NCBI GenBank assembly: GCA_002697665.2
Contig: NZXA02000008.1
Location: forward strand, 64,619-79,125
Source: a bacterium
Lineage (GTDB): Bacteria; Desulfobacterota_D; UBA1144
DNA: 14,507 nt
Reading direction: 5' to 3'
Shown here piece by piece: positions 1 to 9,100 of this stretch (position 1 is the first letter of the stretch; each line of letters begins with the position of its first letter). The notes under the pieces are model-generated. The model made no database searches, was not told the DNA's origin, and saw nothing but the letters and a program-made list of their open reading frames with translations. Position numbers and translations under genes: made by a program.

Positions 1-2660
1 GCTACTTTTTTGACGAAAAAGCTATCAATAAAATTTTTGAAGCAGGTATAGATTCAATAAATAATTTTTCGGAAGATCTTTTAATAAGTTATGAGTCTAA
101 ATCTACTAATGGTGTTATAAAAGTTAAAATTATCGATAATGGCTCAACCAGAACTCTATCTCTAAAAAACAACAATAGACTAAAAGGAATAACCAAAAAT
201 TTAAATACAATAGTTAAAGTAATTGAGGAACAGAATGTTAACTCACAAGATATTGAGTTACTTAAATATATGGTAGCAAATGCTATTCTTGCGGAGGTTG
301 ATGAATATTCCTCATTAATCTTACCCGACGAAATGGAAGAATTTTTGGTAGAAACTAAAGGTACATTTGGAGGGCTTGGCATTGTCATTGGTGTTAGGGA
401 AAATAAATTAACTGTAATATCTCCTATCGATGATACTCCTGCATCAAGAGTTGGTATTAAAGCTAATGACATAATAAAAGGTATTGATTCAGTAGATGCT
501 GGGGGTCTATCATTAAATCAGGCAATAAAATTATTAAGGGGAGAGAAAGGAACATCTGTAACCTTATATGTTCAAAGAGAAGGTGTTGATGAATTAATAA
601 AATTCAAAATAATTCGGGACATAATAAAAGTTAAAAGTGTAACATCAAAAAAAATTGATAATATTGGATATATTAAAATTAATTCATTCCAAATTAATAG
701 CTACAAGGATTTTGTTGAAAATTTAGACAAATTAAGATTAGAAGGAATCAAAGGCCTTATACTTGACTTGCGAGGTAACCCAGGCGGATTGCTAGACCAA
801 GCAATTAAAATTTCTAATGTTCTCTTAAAAAATAAACTTATAGTTTCAACTCGTGGGAAGGACTCGAGGATGGATATGGATTTTTTCACACAAGCTGGTG
901 TAATATCAAAATATTTTGGTCCACTCATCGTTTTGATAGATAGTGGTAGCGCCAGTGCTTCTGAAATTGTTGCGGGAGCATTAAAAAACAATCAAAGAGC
1001 AATAATTATTGGCGAGAATAGTTTTGGAAAAGGAACAGTTCAAGAGGTATATGAACAAAATGATGGGTCGGCGATAAAATTAACAATTGCAGAATATTTA
1101 AACCCCAATGAGTATAAAGTTCACAAAAACGGCGTTAAACCTGATGTAGAATTTATTAACGTTAAAGTGGAAAATAATGAAATTTTCTTCCTGGAAAAAT
1201 TTGAGGAACAATTAAATTATAATGAAAATTATAAAATTTTTTCTTTGGAAAAAAATTCTGATTCAAGTAAAGAAATAAAGCTAGAAGATGATAAAAAAAT
1301 TATACTTTCTAGAAAAATTCTACAATCAAATTTCATTAACAAAATAAGTTTTAATGAAAATATTAAAAATTTTTTGATCATTAGTGAGGACTTAATAAAA
1401 AATGAGGCTGAAGAATATCTTGAAAATCTTTATAATGAAATCGATAAATATGAAAAGGATACATATGAAGAGGTAATAAAAAATATTGAATTTACAAATA
1501 ATGATAAAAGATCTCTAAATTCTGGTATTAGAGAAGAAATTGTGTTTAATATTGATAATAAAAATTCCAGTAAGATTAAAAATGTTTTTATAAAGCTAAC
1601 CTCTGATAATAAGACACTAAATAATCGTTTTTATTTTATAGATGATATAAAAAAATTTGAAAATAAAACCGTCAAAATTGAACTTAAAATACCTGAATGG
1701 ATTGAATCAGGAAATGAGAAAATTAATTTTTCCCTAGTAAAGCTTAATTTTAATAATATTCTCAAACCTAAGTTAATGGAGCTTGGAAATGAGGTACTTG
1801 ATTTAGAAATTAAGAAATCAAGCTATGAATTTCCAGAGTTATTTTATAATATAGACCTAGATCCAAATCAAAAAGAGTTAACAATCAGTTTTGATCTAAA
1901 TAAAACTGGGCAAAAATGTGACGAATGTTATTTAAAAATATTTTCAAGAGATAAGAATTTGGCTATATCCCAAAGGAATATTAAAATTGAGAACTTATCA
2001 ATCCAGAACTTTAGTGGAATCTCAAAAATCAAAATCAGAGAAAAAAATATATCTGAACAAATAAAATTTACTCTTAGATTTCATGATGAAAATACAAATG
2101 ATTATTTTGATAAAGATATAGAAATTAATAAAAGTGAATTATTATCATATGTTAATAATCAAAAACCAAAATTATTTATAATAAAAAAGCGAGATATGAT
2201 TTATTCCGAACCCAGCTACTCAGAAACCATACTCAGCAATCTCAAAGAGGGCAATCTTGTTTATGCGCATGGTAATACAAAGAATTTTATATTAGTTAAG
2301 GAATCCAATAATAATTTTTGGATACCAAAAGATGTAATTGAAGAAATTAGTTCTAAAGAGGAGTCAAACTTTATTAAAGCAAAGATAATTAAAAAAAGTG
2401 ATATTCCTCCTGAAATTAAACTTATAGATAATTCCAATGAGAAACTCATATACGAAATTAAGGACAATAATAAACTAAAAATTATTAATTATTATATTAA
2501 CGACAAAAAAATTGGAGTTAAAGAAACTAATCTAATTACCGAAAAAATCTATATTGATTCAAAATTAGATATTGGCAGAAATAAAATTTCAATAATAGCA
2601 ATTGATAAAAATGATTTTAAAACAGCTAAAAATTTTTACATAACGCGTGATGAAACTTAA
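1..2660 (+). CDS. C-terminal processing serine protease (peptidase S41), large multi-domain form, 5' partial
   Basis: The reading frame is open from base 3 with no stop, so the gene enters from the left. The ATG at 270 is internal, because the 89 codons before it read as normal protein and lead into the family motif DEYSSLILP. Of 885 visible residues, about 122-195 form a PDZ domain (FGGLGIVIG... TPASRVGIKANDII) and about 200-380 the S41 core. The catalytic pair is intact: Ser318 in SGSASASE, Lys343 in SFGKGTVQ, 25 residues apart as in the family, with Gln347 after it. Beyond the core lie some 500 extra residues: beta-rich stretches with a Cys-x-x-Cys near 638, an SH3-like segment at about 730-780, and a terminal Ig-like segment starting IPPEIKL near 800. 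The layout resembles the myxobacterial MXAN_5808 type of S41 peptidase (from memory). The role is probably trimming of envelope proteins in the periplasm; the substrate is unknown. The stop overlaps the permease gene. The S41 call is very firm, the subfamily less so. Confidence 0.93.
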   Translation, partial: YFFDEKAINKIFEAGIDSINNFSEDLLISYESKSTNGVIKVKIIDNGSTRTLSLKNNNRLKGITKNLNTIVKVIEEQNVNSQDIELLKYMVANAILAEVDEYSSLILPDEMEEFLVETKGTFGGLGIVIGVRENKLTVISPIDDTPASRVGIKANDIIKGIDSVDAGGLSLNQAIKLLRGEKGTSVTLYVQREGVDELIKFKIIRDIIKVKSVTSKKIDNIGYIKINSFQINSYKDFVENLDKLRLEGIKGLILDLRGNPGGLLDQAIKISNVLLKNKLIVSTRGKDSRMDMDFFTQAGVISKYFGPLIVLIDSGSASASEIVAGALKNNQRAIIIGENSFGKGTVQEVYEQNDGSAIKLTIAEYLNPNEYKVHKNGVKPDVEFINVKVENNEIFFLEKFEEQLNYNENYKIFSLEKNSDSSKEIKLEDDKKIILSRKILQSNFINKISFNENIKNFLIISEDLIKNEAEEYLENLYNEIDKYEKDTYEEVIKNIEFTNNDKRSLNSGIREEIVFNIDNKNSSKIKNVFIKLTSDNKTLNNRFYFIDDIKKFENKTVKIELKIPEWIESGNEKINFSLVKLNFNNILKPKLMELGNEVLDLEIKKSSYEFPELFYNIDLDPNQKELTISFDLNKTGQKCDECYLKIFSRDKNLAISQRNIKIENLSIQNFSGISKIKIREKNISEQIKFTLRFHDENTNDYFDKDIEINKSELLSYVNNQKPKLFIIKKRDMIYSEPSYSETILSNLKEGNLVYAHGNTKNFILVKESNNNFWIPKDVIEEISSKEESNFIKAKIIKKSDIPPEIKLIDNSNEKLIYEIKDNNKLKIINYYINDKKIGVKETNLITEKIYIDSKLDIGRNKISIIAIDKNDFKTAKNFYITRDET

Positions 2661-3573
2661 TTTTTTATTTTTGAAAATTGCATCTTTTCTTTCAGTTATA
2701 TTTATAGTCTTAACTCTTACTTTTTTACTTTTAAGACTTCTCCCAGGTGGTCCTTTTGATAAAGATAAAAGATTACCTCCTCAGATTAAAGAAAATATAG
2801 AGAAAAAATATAATTTAGATAAGCCATTAATTGAGCAATATTTTAAATATATAAAAAATTCATTGAGTGCTGATTTTGGTATGTCATATTCATATCCAGA
2901 TAGGTCAGTTAAAGAAATAATTATTGAATCGGCAAAAATATCATTAAAAATAGGTTTTTTATCTATTATATTTACATTTATATCTACAATTTTGATATCA
3001 ATTTATTTATTTGATAATTCATCTTTTATATCTTTGCTAGTTAAAAATTCATTATATTTATTTGTTGGTGTACCCACCTTTTTGATAGGAGCTATCTTAA
3101 TTATTCTATTTGCAGTTAAATTTAAATTTATTAGTTTTGGACTAATTTCAAAGCCTGTCGATTACATTTTACCAATAATTACGCTTTCATTACCCTCAAT
3201 ATCTTATCTTACTAATCTACTATTAGAGTCTATGAATGAAACAAAAAGTAAAATGTTTGCCAGAGTAGCAAGAATAAATAAAATTAACAAATATGATTAC
3301 GTACTCAATTATATTCTAAGGAATTCATTGATTCCTTTGGTTACGGCATTTGGCCCTATTACAGCTTTCATGATTACCGGCTCATTTGTCGTTGAAAGTA
3401 TTTTTGCAATACCTGGAACGGGTAAAGCATTTATTTTGTCAGTGATAAATAGAGATTATACAGTTATATGTGGTCTAACACTATTTTATACAGTTGTTTT
3501 GTTAACAATTAATACAATTATAGATTTTTTATATCCAATCTTAGATAAAAGAGTAAAAATCGATGAATATTAA
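2650..3573 (+). CDS. ABC transporter permease, DppB/OppB (peptide/nickel) type
   Basis: This is an inner-membrane permease subunit of 307 residues. The N-terminus has the family pattern: a membrane helix at about 8-30 ending LLRLLPGGPFD, then LPPQIKENIEKKYNLDKPL, a spacer and ADFGMSYSY. Further membrane segments lie near 98-121, 130-156, 170-190, 228-250 and 272-296. The C-terminal marks ESIFAIPGTGKA (249-260) and YPILDKRV (295-302) are typical of OppB/DppB. The cytoplasmic EAA loop is at about 202-229 (ARVARINKINKYDYVLNYIL then RNSLIP), with Lys211 where the family has Gly. No partner permease, ATPase or binding protein is in the window, so its transporter is incomplete here and its substrate cannot be named. 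I chose the ATG at 2650; a GTG one codon upstream (2647) is possible. Either start overlaps the protease stop and suggests translational coupling. No clear Shine-Dalgarno is visible. Confidence 0.9.
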   Translation: MKLNFLFLKIASFLSVIFIVLTLTFLLLRLLPGGPFDKDKRLPPQIKENIEKKYNLDKPLIEQYFKYIKNSLSADFGMSYSYPDRSVKEIIIESAKISLKIGFLSIIFTFISTILISIYLFDNSSFISLLVKNSLYLFVGVPTFLIGAILIILFAVKFKFISFGLISKPVDYILPIITLSLPSISYLTNLLLESMNETKSKMFARVARINKINKYDYVLNYILRNSLIPLVTAFGPITAFMITGSFVVESIFAIPGTGKAFILSVINRDYTVICGLTLFYTVVLLTINTIIDFLYPILDKRVKIDEY

Positions 3574-4297
3574 AATTGAACTAGAATATATAGGAACGAA
3601 TTATTGCGGTTGGCAAAAACAAAGAAATTCATTAACTGTTCAGCAAGTATTAGAGGATATAATTTTCAAATTAACTAATGAAAAAGTGATATTGATAGGT
3701 TCAGGAAGAACTGACTCAGGTGTTCATGCGAAATCTCAAATTGCAAATTTTACAATTCAAAAAAAAATCAATTTAAGAGGTTTAAAAACAAATATCAATA
3801 AATTATTGCCTAATGACATAAAAATAAAAAAATGTAATAAAGTATCTAACAATTTTCATTCCCAATTTTCATCATTACAAAAAACATATTTATACAAAAT
3901 TAAATATAAAAATGATGTAAATGTTTTCGAAAAAGGTAGAATTTTTTTTTATAAAAGTGATCTTGATATCAAAAAATTAAAAAAAATTTCAACTTTTTTT
4001 TTGGGTGAAAAAAATTTTGTTAATTTTTGCAAAAAGGGTTACTCAGGAGAATCTACAATCAGAAAAATTGAAAGTATAAAAGTATTTAAAAAAGGTTTGT
4101 ATATTGATATTAGAATTACAGGAAATGGTTTTTTAAGGGGTATGGTTAGATTAATAGTCGGGTCAATGATTAATTTTTGCAAAGGGAATCTAAAAGAAGA
4201 AGAAATTATCAACGCTTTGAAATACAGTTCTAAGCCATTGCCAAGAAATTATTCAGTTCCAGCAGAGGGTTTATATTTATTTAAGGTAAAGTATTAA
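3563..4297 (+). CDS. truA: tRNA pseudouridine(38-40) synthase TruA
   Basis: TruA isomerises uridine to pseudouridine at positions 38, 39 and 40 in the anticodon arm of many tRNAs, in the cytoplasm. The 244-residue length is normal. The start reads IELEYIGTNYCGWQKQ, and the catalytic motif GSGRTDSGVHA holds the nucleophile Asp51. Downstream are the family blocks FHSQFSSLQKTYLYKI, NFCKKGYSGEST and GNGFLRGMVRLIVGSMI. The ATG at 3563 overlaps the end of the permease gene by 11 bases, with a weak AGAG about nine bases upstream. Two runs of nine T lie in the middle of the gene (3942-3950 and 3994-4002) and are read in frame as Phe codons. They are potential slippage sites, but the frame is intact. 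The identification is firm. Confidence 0.97.
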   Translation: MNIKIELEYIGTNYCGWQKQRNSLTVQQVLEDIIFKLTNEKVILIGSGRTDSGVHAKSQIANFTIQKKINLRGLKTNINKLLPNDIKIKKCNKVSNNFHSQFSSLQKTYLYKIKYKNDVNVFEKGRIFFYKSDLDIKKLKKISTFFLGEKNFVNFCKKGYSGESTIRKIESIKVFKKGLYIDIRITGNGFLRGMVRLIVGSMINFCKGNLKEEEIINALKYSSKPLPRNYSVPAEGLYLFKVKY

Positions 4298-4298
4298 T

Positions 4299-5027
4299 AT
4301 GATATTTAGGTCAATATTAAAGAATCAAAAAAAAATTGATCAGACCTATAAATCCTTAGAGGATTACAATAAAAATTCTGATAATTTATCAGAAAAAATT
4401 ATTCCTTACATACATCCATCCAAAATTGTGGCTGTTGGATTGAATTATTATGACCATGCAGAAGAAATGAAAAAAAAGCCGACTGCCGAGCCAATGATTT
4501 TTTTAAAATCCCCATCTTCATTAACATCATTTAAAGATTCTATAATGCTTCCAAATCACATGAGTTCAAAAGTAGATTATGAGGGAGAGCTTGGCATTGT
4601 GATTAAAAAAGAAGCTAAATGGATTAATACTAATGAAGCAAAAAAATATATTTTGGGTGGCTTATGTGTAAATGATATTACAGCCAGAGACCTACAAGCT
4701 ATAGATATACAGTTCGGGCGAGGAAAAAATTTTGATACTTTTTGTCCTTTAGGTCCTTATATATCCGACGAAGTCGATTACCAAAACCTTAAAATTAAAA
4801 CTTATTTAAATGGAGAATTAAAACAAAATTCTAATACAAATTTGATGATTCATAAAATTGACTATTTAATCAGTTTTATAAGTAGAATTATGACCCTCAA
4901 TAGAGGAGATATTATTCTAACTGGAACGCCTGGCGGTGTGGGACAACTTAAAGAGAATGATTTAGTTAGCGTAGATATTGAAGGACTAGGAAAAACTAGC
5001 AATACTGTTGAATTATGTTTCAAATAA
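4299..5027 (+). CDS. Fumarylacetoacetate hydrolase (FAH) family protein
   Basis: This is a 242-residue metal-dependent enzyme of the FAH fold, whose members hydrolyse or decarboxylate acylpyruvate-type and related oxo-acids. The core motif blocks are all present: VAVGLNYYDHAEEM (44-57), FLKSPSSLTSF, the metal-binding pair Glu95 and Glu97 in DYEGELGIVI, the third ligand Asp126 in VNDITARDLQ (29 residues after the second Glu, as in human FAHD1), a Lys143 in GRGKNFDTFCPLGPYI, and GDIILTGTPGGVG (203-215). The lid loop between Asp126 and Lys143 is about four residues shorter than in FAHD1. Candidate activities include acylpyruvase/oxaloacetate decarboxylase or a 2-hydroxyhepta-2,4-dienedioate isomerase-like reaction; the sequence does not decide between them. 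The start is one base after the truA stop, with AAGG about 12 bases upstream. No aromatic-degradation genes lie nearby, which argues for a housekeeping or metabolite-repair role (inference). Confidence 0.92.
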   Translation: MIFRSILKNQKKIDQTYKSLEDYNKNSDNLSEKIIPYIHPSKIVAVGLNYYDHAEEMKKKPTAEPMIFLKSPSSLTSFKDSIMLPNHMSSKVDYEGELGIVIKKEAKWINTNEAKKYILGGLCVNDITARDLQAIDIQFGRGKNFDTFCPLGPYISDEVDYQNLKIKTYLNGELKQNSNTNLMIHKIDYLISFISRIMTLNRGDIILTGTPGGVGQLKENDLVSVDIEGLGKTSNTVELCFK

Positions 5028-5032
5028 AGGAG
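5026..5032 (+). promoter_or_regulatory. Shine-Dalgarno site of leuB
   Basis: AAAGGAG lies seven bases before the ATG at 5040 and begins inside the stop codon of the upstream gene. It is the best-matched ribosome binding site in the left block and fixes the leuB start. The other genes there rely on overlap or weak sites. Confidence 0.75.
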
Positions 5033-5039
5033 TTCAAAA

Positions 5040-6119
5040 ATGAAAAAATTACTTATTTTACCAGGGGACGGGATTGGCCCAGAAGTAACAAAACAATGTA
5101 TAAAAATTATTGATTTTTTTAAAGATCAACTAGATTCGGACATTGAATATGAAGAAAATTTATTTGGTGGTGCGTCTATTGATGATAATGGAAAACCTCT
5201 TAATGACATTGTACTTAAAAAAGCTTTGGATGCGGATGCTGTTTTGTTAGGTGCAGTTGGAGGGCCCAAATGGGAAAACTTAGATCATGAACTGAAGCCT
5301 GAAAGCGGATTGTTAAAACTTAGAAAAGAATTACAAACATATGCAAATTTAAGGCCCGGTAAAGTTTTTAAATCACTTTCGGACGCATCATCTTTAAAAC
5401 CAGATGTGTTAAAAGATACTGATATTTTTGTAGTAAGAGAGTTAACAGGAGGAATATATTTTGGTGAACCAAGATTTTTTAAGAAGGTTGATGGAAAAAG
5501 AGTTGCCTCAAACCCTCTAGTCTATAATGAAGATGAAATAATTCGAGTAGCAAAAGTTGCATTTGATATAGCCAGAAAAAGAAAAAATAAAGTTACATCC
5601 CTCGATAAAGCAAATGTTTTAGAGGTTATGCAGTTATGGAGAGACGTTGTAACTGAGGTTCATAATAAAGAATATCAAGATGTTGAACTTGAACATTTAT
5701 ATATAGATAATGCTGCGATGCAAGTTATAAAAAGGCCTTCCTCTTTCGATGTAATACTTGCTAGTAATTTATTTGGAGACATAATCAGTGATGAGGTCGC
5801 TGAATTAACTGGGTCATTGGGTATGCTACCATCAGCCTCAGTTGGAGCAAACAAAGCAATTTATGAGCCAGTTCATGGAAGTGCTCCTGACATTGCAGGA
5901 AAAAATATAGCAAACCCAATAGCTGCTATTCTTTCATTATCGATGATGTTTAAATACAGTTTTAATCAAGATAATGTTTCACATGTAATAGAGCAAGCTG
6001 TTTCTAATACTCTAGATAGTGGATTAAGAACAAGGGATATTGGAACGAATAATCAAAAAATATTAAATTGTGACGAAATGGGAGATTCCATATTAAATAA
6101 TATAAAAAAAATCTTTTAA
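5040..6119 (+). CDS. leuB: 3-isopropylmalate dehydrogenase LeuB
   Basis: LeuB oxidises and decarboxylates 3-isopropylmalate to 2-oxoisocaproate with NAD in leucine biosynthesis, in the cytoplasm. It is full length at 359 residues. The start LLILPGDGIGPEV is typical. The substrate residues seen in characterised enzymes are in place: Arg95 and Arg105 in KLRKELQTYANLRP, Arg133 and Tyr140 in VRELTGGIYFGEPR, Lys190 in LDKANVLE, and metal-binding Asp223, Asp247 and Asp251 (YIDNAAMQ, NLFGDIISDEVAELTGSLG). The NAD site YEPVHGSAPDIAGKNIANP follows at 275-293. The block SGLLKLRKELQTYANLRP favours LeuB over tartrate or isocitrate dehydrogenases of the same superfamily. leuA, leuC and leuD are not in the window. 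No leader peptide or T-box lies before it, since only 12 bases separate it from the preceding gene. Confidence 0.97.
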   Translation: MKKLLILPGDGIGPEVTKQCIKIIDFFKDQLDSDIEYEENLFGGASIDDNGKPLNDIVLKKALDADAVLLGAVGGPKWENLDHELKPESGLLKLRKELQTYANLRPGKVFKSLSDASSLKPDVLKDTDIFVVRELTGGIYFGEPRFFKKVDGKRVASNPLVYNEDEIIRVAKVAFDIARKRKNKVTSLDKANVLEVMQLWRDVVTEVHNKEYQDVELEHLYIDNAAMQVIKRPSSFDVILASNLFGDIISDEVAELTGSLGMLPSASVGANKAIYEPVHGSAPDIAGKNIANPIAAILSLSMMFKYSFNQDNVSHVIEQAVSNTLDSGLRTRDIGTNNQKILNCDEMGDSILNNIKKIF

Positions 6120-6154
6120 ATTTAATAAGATAAATTTGGATAAATACTTATAGC
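6120..6154 (+). other. 35-base intergenic gap between leuB and mfd
   Basis: This is the longest non-coding stretch in the window and is nearly all A and T. An in-frame stop at 6131-6133 limits how far mfd can extend upstream. I see no convincing promoter. A five-base inverted repeat (ATCTT at 6111-6115, AAGAT at 6127-6131) is too weak, and lacks a U-tract, to call as a terminator. Transcription probably reads through. Confidence 0.6.
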
Positions 6155-9100
6155 GTGAATATATTTTCTAAAATACCCAAAAAGAATGGCATATATTCAG
6201 TATATGGCGTTAACAATTTATTAGAATCTATTTTACTTAAAGAACTATTGAGTAAAAAAAATATTTTTTATTTTACAGAGGATATAAAAGATTCAAAAGC
6301 AAAATTTGATATTTTATCCAAAAATTCAGATTCGGAAATAAATTATTTAGATAATAGTTTTTTTGAAGATTCAATAAGTTTAGAAAAATTGCCCTTAATT
6401 TCTGAGATATTCAATAATTTTTCAAAAAAATCTAGCAGAGTGATAATATTTGATTCGATTAAAATAAGTAAAAACATAAATATAGATAAAAGAAGCCTAA
6501 GCTTTAAAATTAATCCCAATGACACTCACATAACACAGAATGAAATAATCAAAAAACTTCTAAAATTTAATTTTAATCAGACTGAATTTGTAAATAGTTT
6601 CGGAGATTTCTCTGTCAGAGGGTCGGTTTTGGATCTATTCAGCCAAAACTTTGAGAAACCCATCAGAATTCAATTCTACAAAGAAAAAATCAAATCTACC
6701 AGTTACTTCAATTTGGATACTATGAAAAGTGGTGGAAAAATTTTAACTAGTTTTGATATATATAAATATAATCATAGTGGAGATGTTGATAAAAGACCCA
6801 TAATCGAACTAATACCCAAGAATTCTTTCATTATTTTAGATCATCAATGGAATAATGAAAATCAAGAAATTATCAAAGAAATTTCGAGATATAACATAAT
6901 TATTTTTATAAATCCTTTAATAGAATTAGGCAAAGAGATAGAAACCCTAGAAATTGAATATCCTGAGATTCAATATGAGACAGAATCATTAAGTTGGATT
7001 AAGCAATTATTAAAAAAATATAAAGATAACAAGTTCACTTTTTTAATTACAAAAGAAAATGATATGGATCAGATCAGAGATGAGGTCAAAAATCTGTCAT
7101 ATAACATTTACTGTGATGAATATTCTAAAACATTTACAATAAAAAATAAGAAAGAAATATTTGTATCTTTAAAAAAGTCTGAAGAAAAACTTATAAATAA
7201 ATTTGATGAATTCAAAAAACTTACACATAAATTCAGAAATTTTTCAGAATTAAAGATGGGTGACTTTATAGTTCATAAAAAATACGGAATTTGTTTGTAT
7301 AATGGTTTAATTCAAAAAGAAATTAATAACACTATAATTGAATTTGTTAAATGTAAGTTTCAAAATGATGACTACTTATTTGTACCTAGTATCAAAATTA
7401 ATTTATTGCAAAAATATGTAGGTAATAAAAATGAGATAAATATTGATTCTCTTAGAAGTAAAACCTGGAAAGTAAAAGTAACCAAAGCAAAAAAAATTGC
7501 CGAGAAAGTAGCAAAAGAGATTCTGGCCCTTTATGCAAAACGAAAAGTTGTTAGAGGTTTTTCATTTGATTTTAATCCAATTGAGCTAAATGAATTTGAA
7601 AAAAATTTTGAGTATCAAGAAACCCCTGATCAACTAAAAGCAATAAATGATGTATATGAAGACATGAAAAGAAACTTCCCAATGGATAGGTTAATATGTG
7701 GTGATGTTGGATTCGGAAAAACCGAAATCGCACTTAGAGCGGCTTACATAGCTTCGATGAATAGTAAACAAGTTGCTATAATAGCGCCAACAACTTTACT
7801 TGTTAATCAACATTTAAATACTTTCCTGCAAAGATTTAAAGATTTTCCTATTAATATTAAAAGTGTATCAAGAAATACTTCTTTAAAAGAATTTAAAAAT
7901 ATAATTTTGGAATTAAAAAATTCTAAGATTGATATATTGATTGGAACACACAGAATTCTTAACGAGAAATTAATTTTTAAAAATCTTGGATTAGTAATTA
8001 TTGATGAAGAACATAAATTTGGAGTAAAACACAAAGAAAAAATTAAAGAAATAAGACTTGGTTTAGACTATCTTGCCCTATCAGCGACACCAATACCAAG
8101 AACCTTACAATTATCTCTAAGCGGAATTAAAGATATTAGCATAATAGCAACTCCACCCTTAGATAGATTTTCAATCGACACTCAAATACATTTATATAAT
8201 GAAGAAATTATTAAAAATGCAATAAATTTCGAACTAAACAGAAAAGGAAGAGTTTTTTTTATACATAATGAAATAAAATCTATAGAAAAAACTTATAATT
8301 CTCTTAAAAAATTACTCCCTGAAGTAAAAATGGCTTTTATTCATGGAAAAATGAAGCCGAATGTAATAGAGGATAATATTTTAGATTTTATAGACGGTAA
8401 AATTTCAGTTTTAATTACTACTACGATTATTGAATCTGGAATTGATATCAAAGAAGCAAACACAATAATAATTAATAATGCAAATAAATTTGGGCTTTCC
8501 GATTTATATCAAATAAGAGGTAGGATAGGGAGAGGATCCGAAAAGGGTTATGCATATTTAATTTTGGACCAGAATAAAAAATTTAATAAAAACGCTATTA
8601 GAAGACTTGATGCAATCAAAACATTATCTTCTCTTGGTTCAGGATTTAACCTCGCCATGGAAGATTTAGAAATAAGAGGAGCTGGAAATCTTTTTGGTAC
8701 TGACCAATCAGGGAACATTTATGATGTAGGAGTTGAATTCTATTTAGATCTTCTGGATTCAGAAATCAGAAAAATCAATAATTCTATAATTGATGATGAA
8801 ATGAACATTGAAATTAACACAAAAGATAAAATAAATATACCTGCGGATTATATATCCTCTGCCGAAAAAAGAATTTATTATTATAAAAGAATATCATGTA
8901 TTGAGAGTGCTAATGAATCTATTGGTGTTATAGAAGAACTTATTGATTTATTTGGTTTAATTCCTGAAGAAATTAGCAAATTAATAAAATTATCCGAGTT
9001 AAAGATTAAATTAAAAAAATTACAAATTACTGATTTTCAAATGAATCAAACAAATATGATTTTAAAAATAAATAGTCTCCAAAAATTGAAAAACTTTAAA

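Noticed and set aside
89..472. Minus-strand open frame inside the protease gene (and similar ones at 701-991, 2261-2467, 6343-6525, 7807-8034 and 9191-9376)
   Set aside because: Each lies antisense to a gene with clear family motifs, has low-complexity hydrophobic or Ser-rich translations, and matches no family I recognise.
6111..6131. Possible terminator after leuB (ATCTT/AAGAT)
   Set aside because: It is only five weak pairs with no following T-run, and mfd continues in the same direction 35 bases after leuB.
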